A stretch of 64,000 bases of DNA from Adiantum capillus-veneris (lineage: Eukaryota; Streptophyta; Polypodiopsida; Polypodiales; Pteridaceae), in assembly GCA_014529385.2 (NCBI GenBank), contig CM043960.1, positions 32,167,396 to 32,231,395 of the forward strand. The letters are read 5' to 3'. The notes below the pieces were generated by a model. That model did no database searches and had not been told where the DNA came from. It saw nothing but the letters and a program-made list of their open reading frames with translations. Numbering within the stretch: position 1 is the first letter of the stretch; each line of letters begins with the position of its first letter. Position numbers and translations under genes: made by a program. Shown here in pieces: positions 56,284-64,000 of this stretch.

Positions 56284-56461
56284 TGTTGGGGTATAGGCGC
56301 CTATGCCTTGCCCGACCGCCCAGAGTCTGGGCGCCCACTGACTTGTATACTTTATACATAGCATAAGTGTATAGGGGGCTGCTCACTCATTGAGTCTCCC
56401 CACCCATATCTGTGTGTCGTGTGCTCTTCTCCTTCCTCTTCTCTCCTGCACAGTTCCTACA
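56284..56461 (+). mobile_element. short LTR of copia-like element Q
   Basis: TGTTGGGGTATAGG ... GTTCCTACA, about 178 bp, followed by PBS. GC-rich inverted element 'gggcgccc' at 56328 and CT-rich end. No matching 3' LTR was found before 60 kb. Confidence 0.55.
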
Positions 56462-56463
56462 AT

Positions 56464-56475
56464 TGGTATCAGAGC
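56464..56475 (+). other. PBS of element Q
   Basis: TGGTATCAGAGC three bases after the LTR end. Confidence 0.85.
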
Positions 56476-58218
56476 GACAGGTTTGAGAGCGTAGATGGAC
56501 GGCTTCGCGATGAACTCGTCGGCTATGGCGGAGAGGTCATAGATCTGAGCAAAGAAATAGAGGAGGCTTGTGGACAGCCATACAGAGGCTTGCAGGAGAG
56601 CTCTCAAGAGCTTCCTAGTGCTCACAGGTCAGTCCACAGTTCCTCTAGAGATCAACCCACTGTGTACAACATCTTCCCTCTTCTCTGCAAGCTTTGCAAC
56701 GGCTACATCGGTGAGAGATTGGAGCTTGGAGCTTCCATAGACATGGAAGCATTGTGAGATTGATACATTCAGCTCACGCATCGAGGTGGGAAGTGAGTTT
56801 GAGCCTTTCTATGAGCTCAAAGAAGCACAGAAGAAAGTCGTTCAGTTTTTGGCAGTTTGACAGCAGTCTACTGTTTTGCTCATAACTTGAGCTACAAAGC
56901 TCTGATTCCAAAACTTTTTGGTTCAAAACGGAGCTGGCTTCAAGATCTACGACTTTGTAGAAGGAATCATTTTCTGATTTGGAGTGCAGGTGGGTTTGAA
57001 ATTAAAAACATAGAGACTGTTTTTCAGGACAGTTTTGGGCTCTGTTGTTTTCTTTGCTGCAGAGAGCTTACCCGTGCACATTGTAGGTAGCAGGCACATA
57101 TGAGGTGTTACAAGATCGGGTTTGACTCCTAGGTACAGGTTGATTCTAATACTCCCACAGGTGTTGCCAGTTGCAGTTGAGTGGTTCTTCTGCAGTGTTG
57201 TGGCTTGCATACATGGTCTTTGAGCGGGTAATGCTCTATGTATGCTTATGTGGTGAGCAATAGATCTTGTGAGCAAGTGCAGAGGTTGGTTGTGGATGAC
57301 ATGTATGGTTACCTGTGGTACTCTTTGTGAGCATTTGTTGGACACAGGTTTGCAGAGCTTATGCATGTATGTTGAGTGTAGTTTGATGCGCATAGATTGC
57401 TCATTGTATTAAGCTTGTAGGACAATGGTTATTTTGTGTTGATAGCCATTGTGCGTCGAAACTCCGGCGAAATTTTCCCAGAAGTTTTATGCGCATCATT
57501 TATGCGATCTAGGTAGAGATTGCGGGTTGCACTCAGCATTTGCGTGCGGTGTTCTCTGCAGGTGGGAGATTTGTGTGTGTGTATGTATCGATACCGCACA
57601 GTGTGGGCTTAATGATTAGCTCACGGTTTGACAAGCGTACAATTATCTTGGCACACTCACAAGAGTGAATATTGTGATGTATGCTTGTGTGGCTACGAGC
57701 TAGGTAGCCGGATTCGAGCACTAATGGCTTGAGGTTTTTCAGCAGGTTTCAGCTACAGGTTTACAAGTTACAGGCAGGTTTGAGGGCTTATTTGGGCGCT
57801 GAATTTTCAGCCATTGTTTCCTCTTTGCAGGTGTCCATGTATGGCTCAGTTGTAGGCTGATCTGGGACACGTTTGTGACTTGTTTATGCAGCTGTTTAAG
57901 AGCTGAATTTTGGGGTTGTTTTGCAGCCATATTTTACAGCCATACAAGAGCTTGGTTTACTCTACAAGAGCCTCATACACTTGGCATTTGGGATTTGCAT
58001 CATTGCCATTTGTGGAGCACAGTGTGGTTACACTACTGCGAGAGATTTTATGCGTGGATTCGCATGAGCATTGTAGGTGCTGGTGAGCTCTTTTTCCGAG
58101 AGCATTTTCTCGTTGTAGGTTGCTTCTTTTGGATTAGTTGAGTGCATTTCATTACTACCGTACCTAGAGTAGAGTTACAGCTCTTGGTTATTTTTGACAT
58201 TCACTTATAGTAGTCAAT
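56476..58218 (+). other. long leader of element Q, no clear ORF
   Basis: About 1.7 kb between PBS and the zinc-knuckle frame, where gag should be. Small ORFs lack gag motifs. Confidence 0.5.
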
Positions 58219-59694
58219 ATGTGTGAGACTTTCGAGTCTAGGACAATGACTCATGAGAGACGGCGTTCTCGTTCGTGTCGACACTTGAGATGTTGGCATT
58301 GTGGTCACACAGGGCACATTAGACGGCGATGATTTCATCGTATGAGACAACACAGGAGACAGGCTAGTCTCAAGGATGCAGTAGATGCTATAGGCTCCGT
58401 TGACTTGATAGTTGCAGGATCAGATACAGTGTCTGAGTACCCTAGTGACAGTGAGGTCACATTTGCTTCCTGTATTACTCCTGATTTTTTGACGTCTAAG
58501 GATAGTGCACTTCTTTTGCAGTGGGTGCTAGATAGGGACGCTACTTTTCATGTCACTCCATATCGTGACTGGTTCAGTAGCTATTCTAGCATAGTGCATG
58601 GTAGTGTATGATTGGCAGATGGGTCACTGCATGAGATTGCTGGTTCAGGAGATGTGAGACTGTCATTATCGAGCGGTGCATCATACGTGCTCAGAGATGT
58701 GCGTCATGTGCTAGATTTGACGATGAGTTTGATCTCCGTTGGTCAGCTCAGGGATAGTGGATGTCGGGTATCGCTGCTTGAGCGATCTTTTGCTTTGCAT
58801 TTGGGTTCGCTAGTGATTGCGAGAGGTGCTAGAGTTGGCACATGGTACCCATTGCACGTAGTACTGGTGCGAGATGGTCGAGTCTCAATCTTGTTACAAC
58901 CATGCAGAGAGCGAGAGACCCAGACATTCTTTTTTGCTCATGGGTTGCAGGGTGCTTTTCATGGAGTGCAGAGTAGTGAGCTCGTTGTGCACACAGTTGG
59001 GGCACGACTTGAGTAGTCACACAGAGAGGTGACATAGTCAGACATGCATGCTTTCCTAGTGACTGAGCAAAGCAGAGAGTTAGTTGTGTGAGATACTCCT
59101 ATGCAGGATAGACAGGTAGAGCGGTCTTGCTCTAGTGAGTCACGACATGAGGACGTTGTGCAAGAGTCTATGCATAAGGAGTTAGAGCATGAGAGCTCTA
59201 GTGAGTCACAATAGATTGAGTGGTCATGTTTGCAATGGATGATTGCAGAGGAGGCTGAGATGTCAGCGATTTTGCAGTCATTCCTTTCTATGCTCGACAG
59301 TGAGCATGGGGATACAGTTGTGCAGGATATGTCTTCCAGTAGACACTTAGAGCAGCTGGTTTTCTCTGAGGTTGCACGACAGGTTGATGCGTCTTTTGCG
59401 GACAGTCAAGAGATGCATGTGGCTGACATGCCTTGTCAGTCAGAGATGCCTATTGCTAGGGATATATATGTTGATGCATGCTCCGTAGAGCTAGTAGAGC
59501 CCGCTAGCATTGCATCGGCATTTGATGATCTCATGTATGAGATGCTGATCTTGAGACCTGATATCGTAGCTGCAGTGGGATCATTTGCAGTTGGGGTTGT
59601 CAGTCGTTTGTTGACTGATGATGGCATAGTGCACGAGGGAGATATGCAGGTATTGCGTACATACTTGCAGTACGTGTCATTAGGGGAATTTTGA
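58219..59694 (+). pseudogene. copia-like zinc knuckle and protease remnant with unusual C-terminal extension (element Q)
   Basis: A single frame runs to 59694 with four to five internal stops. It starts with a CCHC knuckle CWHCGHTGHIRRR whose final Cys codon is TGA (58330-58332). A copia-type protease follows (WVLDRDATFHVTPYRDWF, VLRDVRHVLDLTMSLISVGQ) in which the catalytic Asp-Ser-Gly is Asp-Arg-Asp; TGA at 58609 interrupts it. After the protease the frame stays open for about 155 codons (59230-59694; EEAEMSAILQSFLSML, SAFDDLMYEMLILRPDIVAA) with no RT or integrase. The extension is unrecognised. Dead as it stands. Confidence 0.65.
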
Positions 59695-60057
59695 GGTCAT
59701 TTTTGTGCCTTTTAGCGTGTAGAGAGAGAGTGGTTTCAACCAATGGTTGAAGAGCTTCCGTTACGGAACCTCTATTTTTGAAAACTCAGAAAAAAAGCAA
59801 ATATTCTATCTTTACCGCAACTTTGAGCTGGTAAATAGAAATGTAAACAAGTAAAAGTGCAAAGGCATTCAATAGCTGTTGCTTTTAGAAAGACGTACTT
59901 CTCATATTATATTGTTTTCATTTTGCACGTCGTCATCATAAAACAACGTTTGGATTCTATCTCATGATCTTTTCCAGATTTGAACCATTTTTTGCACATT
60001 CTGCTTATTCTTCTCTTGAACTCAGGCTAAACTTCTCTGCTCATTTCTTTTTTCACC

Positions 60058-61362
60058 ATGGAATCTTCATCACGATCAAAACGACCAAGAACTTCCATTG
60101 AAGCCATTGTCACTTACAACACGACTGATCAAAATGGAGAATGGATTCCAATAACTATACACAAAGGAACGTGGATACTGATGCAACAGAACAAGAGAAT
60201 AAAGTCTTCCACCAAAAACTCTTTCTTGGCGGGATGGAAGGGTATTGTTAAAGATTTCAGCTTTAGCGACAACAAAAAATCAATCAAAGAGGTGCTGGTG
60301 CAGCATGTGTACATGCATAAAGATCTGCATATTGACTCAGAGAGTTCTGCTTTGCCATTGCATAGACCAAACTGTAAGTCTCTTAACTTAAATCCTTATT
60401 TGTAATGCATGTTGTATAAGGTTATTTGTTGTACAGATTTGTATCCTTCAAACATTATGGAATGGCAGCCAGTAGAATGTGTTATAAATATTCTGGATGT
60501 GTGTCATGGATCAATTGGTGAAGAAATATACAAGGGAAGGACTAAGGGTTCATTGGCAGAGAATGGAATATTCTTCTTTGACCATTATTATGTTCCACCT
60601 AGAAGGACTGGAGAACTTGGAGCCACAACCAAGCTAGACTTGCCTGATTTCAAAAGTGGAGAATGGTCACTCCCTAGCTCAAATACAAGTGAGGGCTACA
60701 GGTGCAAACTGTTTTGTGAGATTCAAAAGTGTTTGAAAGCAAACATAGCAAGCAAACAGAGTAGAATTTCTATATTCATGCCCATTACAGTTTTTGTAGA
60801 CTTCTTCTCTAATGCTGAAGTCAGAAAATCTAGAACAATGTTTTCAGTGAAGACTTTAGACTCAGCAAATGTACTTGAATTTGTGGATGAGGGTTGGAAC
60901 ACCAAAACAGTGAATGGAATCACTTGTAATGTGCAAGCTGGCTCAATTGCTTGCAAATACATGATAGGGACACAAAAATTCATTATGTCATTTTATTACA
61001 GAAGATGGCACTATGTTGGTCGTTAGCTAACTCCACTTGATCAAGACATGGAGGACTTCATTGACAGCCCAATAGAAGACATTGATATATGGGTAAACAA
61101 TGAGTATCTGTCAATTGTAAAGATAAGAGGCATGTGTAGCTTACATCAATTGAGATTGGACTTGCAAAATGATGAAATTGAACTGCCCACAACATTCTGC
61201 TTTCAAATAAATGGTGGAAAGGTAACTGTTATCCCTAAAAGTCTCTTGTTCTCTTATTGGTTCTTTATTTAACTTGGACTGTTTTTGTAGGTATCAAAAA
61301 GGAATGAAAAGAGGCTACAGTGCAAGGACATCTTGGATGGCATTGTACATTTGGTGCCTTAA
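60058..61362 (+). CDS. unrecognised three-exon gene convergent with the histone/Ulp1 gene
   Basis: ATG 60058 (MESSSRSKRPRTS). Inferred exons 60058-60373, 60437-61221 and 61291-61362 have GT-AG borders (T|GTAAGT, gtacag|A; AAG|GTAACT, tttgtag|G). The lengths sum to 1173, a multiple of three. A single in-frame TAG (61024-61026) lies between RRWHYVGR and LTPLDQDMEDF; coding sense continues past it. N-terminal blocks (WIPITIHKGTWILM, GWKGIVKDFSF, EVLVQHVYMH, EWQPVECVINI) loosely recall a BAH-like chromatin-reader fold. The C-terminus (LHQLRLDLQNDEIELP, FCFQINGGK) looks like a small ubiquitin-like or beta-grasp fold. Both suggestions are weak. No known family recognised. Its stop is 381 bp from the end of the minus-strand gene. 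Confidence 0.55.
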
Positions 61363-61377
61363 ACATCCTTCAAGGCA

Positions 61378-61472
61378 ATTTTGTAACACATGACCTGCAA
61401 TGATCTTATTTTGTATCACATGACCTGCAAGGATCTTGTTTTGTATCACATGACCTGCAAGGATCTTATTGA
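61378..61472. repeat. 30-bp tandem repeat (three copies)
   Basis: Unit around 'cacatgacctgcaaggatcttgttttgtat', repeated three times just after the stop of the plus-strand gene. Confidence 0.85.
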
Positions 61473-61631
61473 AATAAAGATCTAAAAGGATCTTTATTTT
61501 GTTATTGAAATGCAACTTTTCCAAACATCAATGATTTTACTTCAATGATTTTACTTCAATGATTTGATTTTGTAAAAGAGTCTTAAAACAAGGTGATCAA
61601 AATGTATTCAATTTCAAATATTTGCAATTAC

Positions 61632-61738
61632 ATAGACAATTGGATACAAGTGGGCTATAGAATAGAAAATTGGACACAAGTGGGCTATAGAATAGACAAT
61701 TGGATACAAGTGGGAAGCTTGATACAAGTGGGCTACAA
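61632..61738. repeat. about 31-bp tandem repeat (three to four copies)
   Basis: Unit around 'gacaattggatacaagtgggctatagaata', repeated up to the end of the minus-strand gene. Confidence 0.85.
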
Positions 61739-61742
61739 AAAG

Positions 61743-63818
61743 CTAGAATAGTTTTCTGCCAGGAGTTTTCCTGTCCCTAGGGGTTGGTGCTTTTGCAGTG
61801 GGCTCTTTTGTCCTGGGAGATTTTCTTGTGGGCTCTTTGGCAGGAGGGCTTGAGGGTTGCTTCCTCTTTCTCTTATCATCCATCACTTCACTTGCCTTTT
61901 CCTGCTCACCACTCTCTTCTTCCTCTTCACTTCCCTTTTCCTCTTCTAGTTTTGCTTTCCCCTTTGACTTTTCTAGCTTTGCTTTCCCCTTCTCTTCAAC
62001 ATCATCATCTTTAAATACCTCTTGCAGTTGTCCATTTGCTTCAATCATATACTTGATAATCTTTGCTCTTGTCAACCATACATGGTTCTCACTATAGCAC
62101 TCTCTGTTGATCTATACAAGGCAATAGAAAGCAAGTTTTAGGAACAATAAAATGAGAAAAAATACAGCTGGCAAATATGAAATATGCTATACTTCTATAT
62201 TCTGATTGTCATTGCAGTATATGAAGTCCAAGAGGAGCTTGGCATTTGTCACTACCCTCCATCCACATGAATGGCTTTCAGGCTGGATTGGAACCTGCAA
62301 CTCATTACATGTATTTATGGGAAAAAATATTTGAGGATAATCCATTGAAGTGAACAAAGCATAAAGAATTCCAACCTTCACACCTGAAAATTGGATTTCA
62401 GCCAGCATCTTTGGCATGGGTGGACAATTCTCTAGTGTCTCTATAAATCTTGTGGCAGCACTGTCCAAAATTCTTTATTAAAAGTATGTGCTTGAGGTTC
62501 TGCTTGTGGTTTACAAAATGTGTCTGCTACTATACTGACAATTTTGCTTGACCATGTACTCCAGCAAGAGAATTGACAAAGTAGCATTTTCTTTTCACAA
62601 TATCAATTGCAATTAAACTCCAATGTGAGCTATAAAAACAAGTCTCAGTTAGCCTTCTAACATGAATTAGTAAATTCTCTTCACAAGGTGTAGGTAGGAA
62701 ACTTACCTCTCATGATAAGGAATCAAGAAAATTTCACAGATTTCCAAGTCCACATGAATCAACCACTTTGTGAGCTCTCTAATATTTGTCTCTGTCCTGA
62801 GAAAGTGGGAGATAGAAGGGTCTAAAAATTCCACCTTTTGTTGAAGGTCTGGCTCATATGTATGCATCATTAACCTGGTACAAGATATTGTTATATAAAG
62901 AGTTCTTGCTATAAACAAAAATACAGAGGAAAAAAAAAACAACCCGAGGCATGTAATAAGGAGTGGAGAATTCATCTCCTTGGTCCAGTCCTTGAGAATT
63001 TCCAAGGTCTCAGAGTCAAGTGAATTGTAATCCTCCCTAGGATCCTCCTCACTGAATAGAGAGACAATAAAACCAGTAGGATTGACACTCCTCAAGAGGG
63101 GCACTAGCTGAGGTTCCAACAGGTCAAGCTCCTTTCTCTCTGCAATTTCCTTGTCTTCCTTTGCTCTCTTTTTCCTTTCCTTTTCCTCTTCTTCAGTAAT
63201 ATCAACTACTACTTTAGGCTCCTTGGGCTTCCTCCATGGAGGAATGTTGAGAATATTAAAGGCCTTAATATCATGCATAGGGATAGGCTCCAACATTCTT
63301 GAAAACCTGTATCTCAGCCTCCTGAGAGTGATCATGTCTTTGTCCATCAAAGTAACCCTATGGGCATGAGCTGCACAGATATAGGCATCTTGGAAAAGCT
63401 CAATCATAAAGTCCTCAGAAGCCTCCTGGATACATGCCAATGCAGTTCTAGTCCACCTCATGTCAATCTTCTACTCCTCTGCAACTTGTCTGCATAGTCT
63501 TTGGAAGGGCAATTTGGGAATTGCAAGATTGATGGCCTTTATGGCCTTCCTTATCTCTCTTAGAAATTTGACCCCCTGCTTGAACTTTCTCTTTGTAAGG
63601 AGAGGCTTAAGCTGCAGTGGCTTGGAAGCTTTCTTGTGATGTGTAGTTTTTCTTTTGCTTGGTTGAGTGTCAGGTGTGCTTGGTTTAGGGTCCTTCCTCT
63701 GAGATGTGCTCTTCTTTGGTTTGGAAGTACCAGCTGAAGCTTTGCTAGGCTGAGCTTCTTCTACATCTTTGGATAGAGGCTTATCAACCTTCCTTGCAGT
63801 CTTCTTGGTCCTTGCCAT
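61743..63818 (-). CDS. chimeric histone H3-fold / Ulp1-type cysteine protease gene, five exons, one in-frame TAG
   Basis: Start ATG 63818 (MARTKKTARKVDKP). Inferred exons: 63818-62944, 62874-62707, 62629-62540, 62460-62193 and 62111-61743 (1770 nt, 590 codons; GT-AG borders, phases consistent; the exon 3 donor GTCAGT is least certain). Residues 1-80: an H3-like tail about 40 longer than H3. Residues 80-170: an H3 histone fold (FLREIRKAIKAINLAIPKLP, FQRLCRQVAEE; RWTRTALACIQEASEDFMIE, CAAHAHRVTLMDKD, LRRLRYRF) with canonical loop lengths, unlike CENH3. TAG 63473-63471 replaces H3 Phe78. An acidic/basic linker leads to a C48 protease fold: FLIPYHE, HWSLIAID, FVNSLAG (Asn where Asp is usual), VPIQPESHSCGWRV (oxyanion Gln, nucleophile Cys). 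The tail is Lys/Glu-rich with KGKAKLE repeats and KRKR. Expected nuclear. Confidence 0.65.
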
Positions 63819-64000
63819 CTCCAAAAGGGATAGGAATGATTGTTACACAACAAACATTAGTAAAAAAAGTAAACGATGTATATTTAATTTTTATTATTAC
63901 TTTATCAAAGTAAACTCCTCCTTTTCGACATAGTGGCACACATTTCCATACGAAGTGGAACACATTGCGGTGACACCCCGTACGCGAAATCACAAAGGGA
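63819..64000 (-). promoter_or_regulatory. 5' flank of the histone/Ulp1 gene, reaching the window edge
   Basis: AT-rich for 120 bp upstream of the ATG (possible TATA-like 'aaatata' near 63.88 kb, minus sense), then a GC-richer end 'ggtgacaccccgtacgcgaaatcacaaaggga'. If this is a transposon, its terminus may lie here or beyond; no inverted copy was found on the left. Confidence 0.3.

Noticed and set aside
61784-62097. Plus-strand Ser/Phe-rich ORFs
   Set aside because: Antisense of the Lys/Glu-rich tail of the histone/Ulp1 gene.
62703-63818. Calling the histone-like protein a centromeric CENH3
   Set aside because: The start MARTKK is compatible, but the loop between the first two long helices has the canonical H3 length, whereas CENH3 proteins usually have a longer loop, and the protein continues into a protease.
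63960-64000. Transposon terminal inverted repeat at the right edge
   Set aside because: The GC-richer end looks like a possible terminus but no inverted counterpart was found near 59.7-60.0 kb.
1-64000. tRNA and rRNA genes
   Set aside because: None recognised; the TGGTATCAGAGC hits are primer-binding sites next to LTR ends, not tRNA genes.

Overview
The window looks like a repeat-rich nuclear segment of a land plant. The evidence is plant-type Ty3/gypsy chromoviruses and Ty1/copia elements, primer-binding sites matching the plant initiator-tRNA-Met motif TGGTATCAGAGC, GT-AG introns and long intergenic spaces. The very large, tidily nested retroelements would suit a fern, lycophyte or similar large genome, but nothing here fixes the lineage. 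One ordinary host gene is visible at the left edge, a probable mitochondrial ribosomal protein mL40 (248-949). Almost everything else is mobile-element sequence.

Layout. 1.9-2.8 kb: decayed copia reverse transcriptase, minus strand. 2.8-7.3 kb: LTRs and a rearranged remnant of a gypsy family called here 'A-like', minus strand. 7.3-9.7 kb: a deleted plus-strand gypsy element (family M). 9.8-11.4 kb: an LTR related to element F. 11.5-42.9 kb: a nest four insertions deep that can be read from target-site duplications (TSDs). An A-like LTR (J) is split by element M (12267-42897, minus strand, TSD GCTTC). M's gag is split by a tandem array of a non-autonomous gypsy element (16730-40535, LTR-internal-LTR-internal-LTR-internal-LTR, TSD TGTAG). 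The middle unit of the array is split by an apparently intact chromovirus F (23120-31818, TSD CTCCC) carrying one long gag-pol-chromodomain ORF. A solo F-type LTR (41239-42712, TSD TTCTC) also sits inside M's 5' LTR. 42.9-45.4 kb: a short element without coding capacity (P). 45.5-47.7 kb: gag, copia and LINE fragments. 49-55 kb: three or more old copia remnants full of stops. 56.3-59.7 kb: a copia-like element with gag zinc-knuckle and protease remnants only.

60.0-64.0 kb is the most unusual part. Two intron-containing genes converge. The minus-strand gene (63818 to 61743, five inferred exons whose lengths sum to a multiple of three) begins with an H3-like tail (MARTKKTARK) and a full-length H3-type histone fold. 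It then runs through a charged linker into a Ulp1/C48-type cysteine-protease fold and a lysine/glutamate-rich tail. The plus-strand partner (60058-61362, three inferred exons) is unrecognised. Each gene is open except for one in-frame TAG; in the histone gene the TAG falls exactly at the position of H3 Phe78. Short tandem repeats lie between the two 3' ends. This looks like a two-gene cassette, probably from a DNA transposon or a domesticated derivative, with its right end outside the window.

How the parts work together. Element F could supply a complete set of proteins: gag, protease, RT, RNase H, integrase and chromodomain. The array units carry only gag, protease and a conserved accessory domain, so they would need RT and integrase in trans. 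All retroelement activity statements are inferences from sequence; expression and exon boundaries were not tested.
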